Shown here in pieces: positions 1-5,973 of a DNA stretch of 7,864 nt. This stretch comes from an uncultured Paracoccaceae bacterium (GTDB lineage Bacteria; Pseudomonadota; Alphaproteobacteria; Rhodobacterales; Rhodobacteraceae). The stretch covers positions 1 through 7,864 of the forward strand of contig CAJXHQ010000131.1 of NCBI GenBank assembly GCA_913054485.1. Reading direction: 5' to 3'. Under the pieces are notes generated by a model. That model saw nothing but the letters and a program-made list of their open reading frames with translations. It did no database searches and was not told where the DNA came from. The translations under genes and the position numbers were made by a program. Numbering within the stretch: the first letter of the stretch is position 1; each line of letters starts with the position of its first letter.

Positions 1-1
1 C

Positions 2-1723
2 TGGTGGCTGGATCCTGCACACAATATCGGCGCGCTGCGCTACTGGACGGTGACGGCGGCGGTGTTCTGGCTCTACTTCATGGCCGGCTATTTCATGAGC
101 TTCTTCCTCAACAGCCGGCAGGAGCGGTCCGGCCCGGTGCTGCAAGGGCCGCTGCGGGTGGCGATGGTGACCACAAAAACCCCGGCCGAACCCTTTGAAG
201 TGGTGCGCGAAACGCTGGAGGCCATGCTGGCGCAGACGCCCGCGCATGACACTTGGCTGGCGGATGAGGATCCGGACGCAGAGACTCTGGCGTGGTGCCG
301 CGCCAACGGGGTGCAGGTCTCCACCCGCAAGGGAGTTGAGGCCTACCATCACAAGGAATGGCCGCGCCACACCCGCTGCAAGGAGGGAAACCTTGCCTAT
401 TTCTATGATCACTACGGGTATGAACGCTACGACGTGGTCTCTCAGCTGGACGCAGACCACGTGCCGCAGCCGGGCTATCTGCAGGCCATTCTGGAAGGCT
501 TTGAGAACCCGGCGGCCGGCTATGTGAGCGCGCCGTCGATCTGTTCCAGCAATGCGCAGGAAAGCTGGGCCGCGCGGATGCGTCTTTATGCCGAGGCGCC
601 GTTTCATGGCGGCATCCAGATGGGCTATTCCAGCGGCTGGGCGCCGATGTGCATCGGCTCGCATTACGCGGTACGCACCCGCGCCCTGCGCGAGGCCGGC
701 GGGCTGGGTCCTGATCTGGCCGAAGATCATTCCACCACCATGCTGATGAATGCTGCCGGCTGGCGCGGGGCCCATGCGGCGCCGGCCATTGCCCATGGCG
801 CGGGGCCTGCCTGCATGGCCGATCTGATCACGCAGGAGTTCCAATGGTCACGCAGCCTGACCACGCTGCTATTGACCTATACGCCGCGCTACCTGAAGGG
901 GCTGACCCCGCGGCTGCGCTTCCAGTTCCTGCTGTGCCAGTTCTGGTATCCTATTTTCGCCCTGCTGATGGCGATGATGTTTGTCTTCCCGGTATTGGCG
1001 CTGACGCTTGACATCCGTTTTGCCGGCGTGACCTTCCCCGGCTTCCTGCTGCATTCGATCCCGGCCACTGTGATGGTGGTGGCCTTTGTGTACCTGATGC
1101 GCGCGGACGGTTTCCTCAGGCCCGATGATGCCAAGGTGCTGAGCTGGGAGCGCGCGCTGTTTGCCTGCGCGCAATGGCCCTGGGTGCTGCTTGGCTGCTC
1201 CATGGCGGTCTGGGACCGGCTGCGCGGCGGCTTCGTGGACTTCCGCGTGACCCCGAAAGGCGGCGGGCCTGCGCCCCTGCCCGCCCGGGTGCTGCTGCCC
1301 TACTTCCTGCTTGCGCTGGGGGCGGCGCTGCCGGCGCTGCTGACTGAAAACCTGCAGCAATCCGCTGGTTTTGTCATCCTCACCCTGATCAACGCCGCCG
1401 TCTACACCGTTCTCTTTGTGATCATCGCGGTGCAGCACCTCACTGAGAATGGCATCTCACCACTCACCCGGCCGCTGGCCAGCGCCAGCCAGCTTGCCGC
1501 CAGCAGCCTGCTGGTCTTGGTGATCGCGGCCGCCGCCGGCAGTAAGGGCGCGCAGAGCCTTTACGCGCTCAGCTATGGCACCGGAATCATCGTTGCCGCC
1601 AAACCCGAGTTCGTGGTCTCCGGCGCCGGGCAAGGACCGCCCGGCACGCTCGCCTACCACCTGGACTTTCAATGGAAGGGCCTGCCCTTCGCAATTCAGA
1701 ACAGAGTCGAGACAGACCGATGA
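2..1723 (+). CDS. Cellulose-synthase-like family 2 glycosyltransferase, 5' partial
   Basis: Inner-membrane processive GT2 enzyme that probably polymerises a nucleotide sugar and exports the glycan. The frame is open from base 2, so the true start is upstream; 573 residues are visible. Residues counted from base 2: a membrane helix near 17-37, a GT-A domain with KEGN (~127), DAD at 150-152, ED at 241-242 and QEFQW at 278-282, then several helices from ~307. FRVTPK at 414-419 matches the FxVTxK gating loop of BcsA, which supports a cellulose-synthase-like fold. About 150 mostly hydrophobic residues follow, with no recognisable PilZ domain. The arginine of the usual Q(Q/R)xRW motif is glutamine here. 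The stop overlaps the start of the hydrolase gene (ATGA), implying co-translation. The polymer cannot be told from sequence: cellulose, mixed-linkage glucan or another beta-glycan are all possible. Confidence 0.88.
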   Translation, partial: WWLDPAHNIGALRYWTVTAAVFWLYFMAGYFMSFFLNSRQERSGPVLQGPLRVAMVTTKTPAEPFEVVRETLEAMLAQTPAHDTWLADEDPDAETLAWCRANGVQVSTRKGVEAYHHKEWPRHTRCKEGNLAYFYDHYGYERYDVVSQLDADHVPQPGYLQAILEGFENPAAGYVSAPSICSSNAQESWAARMRLYAEAPFHGGIQMGYSSGWAPMCIGSHYAVRTRALREAGGLGPDLAEDHSTTMLMNAAGWRGAHAAPAIAHGAGPACMADLITQEFQWSRSLTTLLLTYTPRYLKGLTPRLRFQFLLCQFWYPIFALLMAMMFVFPVLALTLDIRFAGVTFPGFLLHSIPATVMVVAFVYLMRADGFLRPDDAKVLSWERALFACAQWPWVLLGCSMAVWDRLRGGFVDFRVTPKGGGPAPLPARVLLPYFLLALGAALPALLTENLQQSAGFVILTLINAAVYTVLFVIIAVQHLTENGISPLTRPLASASQLAASSLLVLVIAAAAGSKGAQSLYALSYGTGIIVAAKPEFVVSGAGQGPPGTLAYHLDFQWKGLPFAIQNRVETDR

Positions 1724-2643
1724 CCCAGACACTGACATTCCCGATGCTTTCCCGTTCCGCAAGCCTGGCCGCGCTGATGGCCGCCATGGCAACCCTGCCG
1801 GTGCATGCGGCCCCCCCAGGCGACCTGCCCTTCGGCGTCTATGACCCTTACGGCACTTTTGCTGATGACAAGGATGTGCAGATCGAACACCTGTTCCTGC
1901 CCTGGGAGGACCTGTTCCTAGCCTCGCTTCCCGCAGCGGATGAATACGCCCGCGACCGGGACCGTGATGTGCTTGTGACTATCGAACCCTGGACCTGGAC
2001 CCGCAGCGCGCGCAATTCTCCAGACGTGCTGATCCGCGGTATCAGCGCAGGTGACTACGACGGCAACATGGCCGCGATCTGCGATGTGCTGGGCAATTTC
2101 GAAAGCGATGTCACCGTCCGCTGGGCGCAGGAGATGGAGGATTTCTCCGGCCAGTTCATCTGGGCCAAATGGGAGCCCGAGACCTATGTGGCCGCCTACA
2201 AGCGGATGATGGGTCTCTGCAAGGCGCAAGCACCGGAGATCAGGATGATGTGGTCGCCGCTCGGCTATGACGATCTTGAGGAATATTACCCCGGCGACGA
2301 TTTCGTCGATGTTGTGGGCCTGTCGGTCTTCGGCCTGCAAGACTGGGAGAAACAGCTGCTCGGCAGGGAGCAGAGCGCTGCGGACATCTTGGGGCCCCGC
2401 ATGGAGCGGGTGCGCCAGTTCAACAAGCCTGTGATGGTGGCCGAAATGGGCTTCTCCGGCGATGCAGACTATGTGGACGCCTGGGAAAACTCGATCCGAT
2501 CCCTGGGAGAGGCGTTTCCGGAGCTGACCGCAGTGGTCTATTTCAACCAGACCGAGGTCTACCCCTGGCCGGATGATTTCGGGCTGCCGGACTGGCGGGT
2601 GGGCAACCGCACCATCATCAAATCCGCGGAGAACCGCCCATAA
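1720..2643 (+). CDS. Secreted GH26-like glycoside hydrolase
   Basis: Predicted periplasmic or secreted glycosidase of 307 residues. The ATG at 1720 overlaps the upstream stop as ATGA, and it is chosen because the protein then begins directly with a signal peptide: polar N-terminus, hydrophobic core to ~28, likely cleavage after VHA at residue 30. The mature part reads as a TIM-barrel hydrolase of clan GH-A. RWAQEME places a candidate acid/base at E138, in the position of the HEMN motif of GH26 mannanases with His replaced by Gln. KPVMVAEMGF places the candidate nucleophile at E242. The spacing of 104 residues fits GH26. A conserved-looking WSP precedes the middle strands. Coupled to the synthase, it probably trims or releases the nascent polysaccharide, as BcsZ does for cellulose. 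Its substrate cannot be assigned; related families in the same clan remain possible. Confidence 0.85.
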   Translation: MTQTLTFPMLSRSASLAALMAAMATLPVHAAPPGDLPFGVYDPYGTFADDKDVQIEHLFLPWEDLFLASLPAADEYARDRDRDVLVTIEPWTWTRSARNSPDVLIRGISAGDYDGNMAAICDVLGNFESDVTVRWAQEMEDFSGQFIWAKWEPETYVAAYKRMMGLCKAQAPEIRMMWSPLGYDDLEEYYPGDDFVDVVGLSVFGLQDWEKQLLGREQSAADILGPRMERVRQFNKPVMVAEMGFSGDADYVDAWENSIRSLGEAFPELTAVVYFNQTEVYPWPDDFGLPDWRVGNRTIIKSAENRP

Positions 2644-2687
2644 GCACCGGCGGATGGCGAAACTCCGCAACCGCCTGCCCTGAAACA

Positions 2688-2724
2688 AGAAAACGCCGCG
2701 CCCAACAGGGGCGCGGCGTTTTCT
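2688..2724 (+). terminator. Rho-independent terminator of the GT/GH operon
   Basis: A perfect 16-bp inverted repeat pairs 2688-2703 with 2709-2724 around the 5-base loop AACAG. The stem is GC-rich in its centre and flanked by an A-run on the left and TTTT on the right. It lies 44 bases after the hydrolase stop. The A/T symmetry means it could also stop transcription arriving from the other strand. Confidence 0.9.
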
Positions 2725-2986
2725 GCAAGCAATGGGGCAGCAGTTCCCGGACAATTCCGCATGCAGCAAACCGCTGAAATGAGGTGCTTTTCCCCCGACG
2801 GCCGCATGCGTCCGGGCAACTCCGCCAGCCGGACAAAAGTTGAGGAATGGAAATTTACATGAAAATGCGCTAGGAAATGGCAGCCGGATGGTAACATTTG
2901 GCTGCTAATCTGGCTCATGCCCGTCAAACGCCGCGCCGCGGCCCCAACGAGCAGGCAGAGCTTACCTGAGGACGAGGAGCACTCCT
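2725..2986. other. Gene-free stretch upstream of the small secreted gene
   Basis: No credible gene is seen on either strand; minus-strand open frames here are antisense runs continuing out of the hydrolase gene. The part around 2835-2900 is clearly more AT-rich than its surroundings (for example GGAAATTTACATG near 2849-2861), as expected for a promoter region. I could not find a convincing -35/-10 pair: TTGAGG at 2840-2845 has no good -10 at 17 bases. The promoter of the gene at 2987 presumably lies here. Confidence 0.4.
2974..2979 (+). promoter_or_regulatory. Ribosome binding site of the small secreted gene
   Basis: GAGGAG ends 7 bases before the ATG at 2987. This is a good Shine-Dalgarno match with normal spacing, and it is a main reason for accepting the short reading frame as a real gene. 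Confidence 0.7.
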
Positions 2987-3211
2987 ATGACCGCACCCTT
3001 CACCGGGCGGGCCGCGCTGCGCTGCATTTGCGCCGCCGCTGCCGCCGCCCTTCTGACACTGGCCCCGGCCGCCCCGGCGGCGGCTGACGCAAAGGCCAGC
3101 ACCCGCGGCAAGACATCCGCAGCACCGCTGAAAATCAAGAACACCCGATCTGTCTATGTTTGCTCACCGGCAGGGTTCGGGCAGAAATCGCGCTGTTATC
3201 TGAAAAGCTGA
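2987..3211 (+). CDS. Small secreted protein with two cysteines
   Basis: A 74-residue protein of unknown function. The N-terminus carries Arg residues, then a long Ala/Leu-rich hydrophobic core (about 13-33) ending in an Ala-rich cleavage region near AAADA, so it should be exported to the periplasm or beyond. The mature peptide is only about 40 residues: a basic Lys/Arg/Ser/Thr stretch, then a compact C-terminus with C59 and C70 separated by PAGFGQKSR, which could form one disulfide. The two other cysteines (13, 15) lie in the signal sequence. The start is supported by GAGGAG 7 bases upstream. It stands alone on the plus strand, convergent with the phosphotransferase gene. From memory, short secreted proteins with a similar C-terminus occur in roseobacters, but I cannot verify this here. 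Confidence 0.7.
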   Translation: MTAPFTGRAALRCICAAAAAALLTLAPAAPAAADAKASTRGKTSAAPLKIKNTRSVYVCSPAGFGQKSRCYLKS

Positions 3212-3292
3212 GACAGCCGTTCCAGCCTGACCCGCGTCACTTCCCCTGAACGCTCCGCCGGATGACCTGCGGCGCGCCAATAGGCAGGCAAT

Positions 3293-3320
3293 TTGCCGCC
3301 TGCACTGGCTGCAGCGGCAA
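3293..3320. terminator. GC-rich hairpin between convergent genes
   Basis: Bases 3293-3304 pair with 3310-3320 as an 11-bp stem with one bulged C and the 5-base loop CTGGC. It starts 9 bases beyond the stop of the phosphotransferase gene and lies between two convergent genes, where a shared terminator would be useful. There is no T-tract on either side, so it is at best a weak or factor-assisted terminator. Confidence 0.4.
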
Positions 3321-3329
3321 GCGGCGCCT

Positions 3330-4298
3330 TCAACCCGCCGGCGGGTCCGCGTCCGGCACGGTCTTTGCCACAAAGTCCTGAACCCGGCTGCACAGGCCAA
3401 CAAAAAGCTCTTTTGGAAAACGATCCAGGTCCGCGGCCAGCTTTCCAAGCCCCAAATAGCAGTAGAGAGCCGTCTCGGCCCCTGTAAGGTTCAGGCCGTC
3501 CTGATACCGCCGCACCATCCGGCGGCCCAATAGGGAGCCTGGCCTGCTGATGGACTGGGCAAAGCTGACCAGGTCCACGCAAGGGTAGCCATCACTGCGG
3601 GCGCCCCGCCAGTCAATGACCGTGAAATCGCCCACGGAAGGATTGAAATCCTGCCAGACCCGCCGTCTGAACAGGATATTGCCGATCCAGAAATCCCCGT
3701 GCTGAGTCACCGTGAACAAATCCGGCCGGAATGTCCCGGCAAAGTCCAGATAGCGTCCAGCCGCCCGCCGCACTTCACCCGGAAGGCCCCGATCCTCACA
3801 GAGCAAGCGCAGCGGCTGCATAAAGTGCCGTTCATACCCGGCTGGGCTCTCCCGTGTCTGCCCTGCCAAATCAACCAGCCAGGGCACCACCCGTGCCGAA
3901 GCCATCCGTTTCTGCCACAGGAGAGGCAGCCGGCGGGCAGACAGCGGGCTTAGCCTTGAAAACGCGGCAAATGCCCTGCCCTGACGGGACCCCTCGTACA
4001 AAGGCACCGCGATGTGCTGTGCAACATCCGGGCTGGTGCGGCTGGCGACAGACCGGGCCAGTGCAGCATCCTCAGCAACGGTCCCGGGGTGCTGCGGGCT
4101 GGACAAGAGAAGGACAATGTCATCCGTGCGCCGCTTGCCATCCACATAGAAGGCCAGGCTTGCATCTTCGAGCTCAGCCTTCCCAACCGGGGTGCCGATT
4201 GGCCGGGCTGAGGACACATTCAAGACCTCGCCCAGCGCCTCCGACACCTCGCCTGCAATGGCAAGCACATCCTTTCCGCGCCCCTGAGATACGGTCAT
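3330..4298 (-). CDS. APH / choline-kinase-like phosphotransferase
   Basis: A 322-residue cytoplasmic protein of the aminoglycoside phosphotransferase / choline kinase superfamily, which transfers the ATP gamma-phosphate to a small hydroxylated substrate. HGDFWIGN at 200-207 is the Brenner motif, with catalytic D202 and metal-binding N207. VIDW, with D229, is the DFG equivalent. The N-lobe is less typical: the strand DIVLLLSS (about 60-67) has no lysine where the ATP-binding lysine is normally found, while E76 could be the helix-C glutamate. The ATG at 4298 follows GGAGA with a short 4-base spacing. It lies 130 bases downstream of a GT92-like gene on the same strand, so a sugar, lipid head group or capsule building block is more likely than an antibiotic as substrate. 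The substrate is inferred from context only. Confidence 0.8.
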   Translation of the reverse strand: MTVSQGRGKDVLAIAGEVSEALGEVLNVSSARPIGTPVGKAELEDASLAFYVDGKRRTDDIVLLLSSPQHPGTVAEDAALARSVASRTSPDVAQHIAVPLYEGSRQGRAFAAFSRLSPLSARRLPLLWQKRMASARVVPWLVDLAGQTRESPAGYERHFMQPLRLLCEDRGLPGEVRRAAGRYLDFAGTFRPDLFTVTQHGDFWIGNILFRRRVWQDFNPSVGDFTVIDWRGARSDGYPCVDLVSFAQSISRPGSLLGRRMVRRYQDGLNLTGAETALYCYLGLGKLAADLDRFPKELFVGLCSRVQDFVAKTVPDADPPAG

Positions 4299-4428
4299 CC
4301 CGTCTCCGTAGAATTAAAATTCCTCATAGCAATTTCGCAATGCTCCAAAATTTAATCATCCGAACGGCGAAGCAGCCGATAGCACGGCTCGCCTCCCGAT
4401 CAGTCCGCAGGTCTCCCTGGCAGCCGCA
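4299..4428. promoter_or_regulatory. AT-rich intergenic region, probable own promoter of the phosphotransferase gene
   Basis: The 130-base gap between two minus-strand genes contains a markedly AT-rich stretch at about 4310-4365, including the inverted repeat GAATT/AATTC at 4311-4322. Such a dip in a GC-rich genome suggests a separate promoter for the downstream phosphotransferase. On the minus strand, TTGCGA followed after 17 bases by TTAATT is the best -35/-10 candidate, but its -10 is poor. Confidence 0.35.
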
Positions 4429-5556
4429 TCAAACCTCCTGGCCGAACACCCGGCCCATTGCCGCGGCAAGCCGGGGATCTTCCCGCATGACCTCCGCGTC
4501 GAACTCTTCCCGGTTGTAGTCCCAGCTGTTGGTGACACGCCGGAAGTGCCAGAAACCAAAATCCGGATCGGTCGGGTCTTTGCGCGAAATGATCCGGTGG
4601 GTCAGCCACGGCTTGCCCTTCAGCGGGCCCTGCGGTGCGACGCAGTACTTCCTGTTCACCTTGGGCCCGCCTGCGCTGTTCAGGTAGCGGTGATCGGCAT
4701 GGCGCATCAGCCCGTCCTTGGGCGGCGCATAGACCCAGTCCCCGTCCATCCGGATATAGCCCTTCTCCGATGCAACCGTGGCATCAAAGATATTCGCGCT
4801 GCCGCGGGTGTAGACCAGTTCGTCAATATCCACATTCAGCACCGCTCTCGCCTGGTTCAGCAGGCGGCGGCGGCCCAGCTCGACCATGGTCATATGCAGG
4901 AATTTCGAGTTGAAATTAGTATTGCCCGCCCCGCCCGGCCCAAAGGGGAACCAGGCGCGCACCAGCGCTGTCGCCTCGACGCCTTCCACCGATTGCATGA
5001 CCTCATGCAGCGCCTCCATCGGGTAGGCCGTGGAGTGATTGTCATAGATCACAAAGGCATTTGCACCGTGCTCCTGCACATAGTAGCGCATCCAGTCCGA
5101 GATCCATTCCAGCTTATTATCCTTGGAAATCGCGTAGACTGCGTTCTTGCCCGCAAAAAGATCCAGATGTGTCTGCGACACCGGAACTTCGCCCTCGAAC
5201 AAAGGATGGCTGAACCCCAGCACAGCCGGCGCACCCGCCGGGGCGCCAAACCGAAGCGTATTGCCGCGCGACAGGGCACCGATAAGCGGCCGGCCGGCCG
5301 GTGTGCCATCCAGGGAAAACGCCGCGTCTTCGATCAGCCGGGTGAAATTCAGCAGCGACGGGCAGACCACCACCACCTCTCCCGCGTCAGCATCGTAATA
5401 ACAGTCATAAAAGAGAGTGCGGTAATCGTAGCGGTTGTCGTAATTCGCGTCCCGTTCCTCCCACGGGCCGATACGATCCCGCATCAGAGAGGGATGCTCC
5501 CCCTCCAGCACATGAGAGGACAATGTTAAATCCAAATGCTGCCCGCCTGCCGACAT
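4429..5556 (-). CDS. GT92-like (GT-A fold) glycosyltransferase
   Basis: A 375-residue protein with no signal peptide or membrane helix visible, so probably cytosolic. The N-terminal ~130 residues are of unclear role. From ~135 the pattern is that of the glyco_tranf_2_4 / GT92 (DUF23-type) transferases: a strand leading to IYDNHS (170-175), a central segment, then NVDIDELVY with D243 and D245 as the metal-binding DxD and E246 next to it. THRIIS (319-324) and FWHF (335-338) provide the late His/aromatic positions typical of these enzymes. The ATG at 5556 is preceded by AGGGGG with 8 bases spacing, a good ribosome site. It is the first gene of the minus-strand pair with the phosphotransferase. 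Donor and acceptor are unknown; a role in surface glycan assembly is inferred from the family and context. Confidence 0.8.
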   Translation of the reverse strand: MSAGGQHLDLTLSSHVLEGEHPSLMRDRIGPWEERDANYDNRYDYRTLFYDCYYDADAGEVVVVCPSLLNFTRLIEDAAFSLDGTPAGRPLIGALSRGNTLRFGAPAGAPAVLGFSHPLFEGEVPVSQTHLDLFAGKNAVYAISKDNKLEWISDWMRYYVQEHGANAFVIYDNHSTAYPMEALHEVMQSVEGVEATALVRAWFPFGPGGAGNTNFNSKFLHMTMVELGRRRLLNQARAVLNVDIDELVYTRGSANIFDATVASEKGYIRMDGDWVYAPPKDGLMRHADHRYLNSAGGPKVNRKYCVAPQGPLKGKPWLTHRIISRKDPTDPDFGFWHFRRVTNSWDYNREEFDAEVMREDPRLAAAMGRVFGQEV

Positions 5557-5564
5557 GCCCTATG

Positions 5565-5570
5565 CCCCCT
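5565..5570 (-). promoter_or_regulatory. Ribosome binding site of the GT92-like gene
   Basis: Read on the minus strand this is AGGGGG, ending 8 bases before the ATG at 5556. It supports that start over the internal Met at residue 25. Confidence 0.6.
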
Positions 5571-5616
5571 GACTGTAAACTTCACCGGCAAGCTAAGGGG
5601 AATTACCAAGGCATGC

Positions 5617-5640
5617 AAAACGAAACCCAGCCCGGAGGGC
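5617..5640 (-). terminator. Weak hairpin plus T-rich tail, possible relict tRNA terminator
   Basis: On the minus strand GCCC-TCC-GGGC (5640-5630) is followed by a T-rich tail (complement of 5617-5625, TTTCGTTTT). It lies 34 bases beyond the CCA of the tRNA-like fragment at 5674-5689, which is where a terminator of the original tRNA gene would be expected. The stem is only 4 bp, so this is tentative. Confidence 0.3.
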
Positions 5641-5673
5641 ATTTATCCGGAACTGCAGTATGCTGGTTGGAAA

Positions 5674-5689
5674 TGGTGCCCCCACACGG
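5674..5689 (-). other. tRNA-Leu 3'-end fragment, probable att site of a genomic island
   Basis: The minus strand reads CCGTGTGGGGGCACCA: a T-stem 3' half (CCGTG), an acceptor 3' strand (TGGGGGC), discriminator A and encoded CCA. Alphaproteobacterial tRNA-Leu genes commonly have GCCCCC-type acceptors and discriminator A, so tRNA-Leu is the best guess. Upstream (above 5689) there is no T-loop TTCRA and no tRNA body, so this is a fragment. Its CCA points to the host-like genes on the left and its broken side to the lower-GC sequence on the right. This is the expected geometry of the duplicated attachment core at the end of an element away from the intact tRNA. Seen: the 16 bases and their setting. 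Inferred: the att role. Confidence 0.55.
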
Positions 5690-5793
5690 TTAGTCGTTTG
5701 ACTTGTGTTCCCGCTGCAGGCGTCACTTCAGCTAGTAGCTCCAGCAAAACAAGGGCTATCCGAGGTCGGGGTTGTTCGTCAACAGGCACCAGC

Positions 5794-5817
5794 TGGTCTA
5801 CGGTGTGGTCTACGGTG
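5794..5817. repeat. 12-bp tandem direct repeat (two copies)
   Basis: TGGTCTACGGTG occurs twice with no gap, at 5794-5805 and 5806-5817, immediately after and sharing bases with the palindrome ACCAGCTGGT (5788-5797). It lies about 105 bp inside the proposed att core. Paired direct repeats at this distance can be integrase arm-type sites or iteron-like sites, but no function is shown. Confidence 0.85.
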
Positions 5818-5958
5818 GCGGGTTCGAGGCTGCTGTGCGGTTCCCGGAAGCGTACTCACATTGCCGTCGCTATGTTTTCCCATGGTTGTCTCAGCAGACG
5901 TGATCCGCTGTAGGTGCATGGGGGGGGATTGCGAACGCCCCGCTTATTGGTAGGGCGC

Positions 5959-5972
5959 TCACATTTTTCTGG
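5959..5972. repeat. Direct repeat copy 1, TCACATTTTTCTGG
   Basis: Located directly after the stop of the helicase-like gene. It matches 13 of 14 bases of the copy at 7819-7832 in the same orientation, so the two copies bracket the gene. The shared core TCACATTTTTC is exact over 11 bases. It may be chance given its T-run. Confidence 0.5.
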
Positions 5973-5973
5973 C

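Larger units (their letters stand above)
5690..5973. other. Gene-free island edge
   Basis: No convincing coding region was found on either strand; the only ATG-started frame of note on the minus strand (5779-5883) would give 34 residues. The stretch holds a 12-bp tandem duplication at 5794-5817, the palindrome ACCAGCTGGT at 5788-5797, an AGCTA/TAGCT inverted repeat near 5730-5740 and a run of eight G at 5920-5927. On the minus strand just after the helicase stop, a 7-bp imperfect stem (GCGCCC with GGGCGT) lacks a T-tract and is not a good terminator. Confidence 0.4.

Noticed and set aside
869..1438. 189-residue minus-strand open frame inside the synthase gene
   Set aside because: It is antisense to a clearly recognised glycosyltransferase, and its His/Gln/Arg-rich composition is typical of shadow frames in GC-rich DNA.
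1918..2769. 283-residue minus-strand open frame over the hydrolase gene
   Set aside because: It is antisense to a protein with signal peptide and catalytic motifs, and its upstream part runs through the terminator hairpin.
4546..5529. 327-residue plus-strand open frame over the GT92-like gene
   Set aside because: It is antisense to the gene with the DID motif and ribosome site, and shows no recognisable domain.
5818..5835. GGGTTCGAGGC resembles a tRNA T-loop
   Set aside because: The flanking bases do not form a T-stem, and no anticodon or acceptor stem can be built around it.
5779..5883. Minus-strand 34-codon frame from ATG 5883
   Set aside because: Too short, with only a poor TGAGA-like ribosome site, and its C-terminus is simply the translated tandem repeat (RRPHRRP).
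5920..5927. Run of eight G
   Set aside because: A short homopolymer in non-coding sequence. It could be a slippage or sequencing issue, but it affects no gene and shows no further structure.
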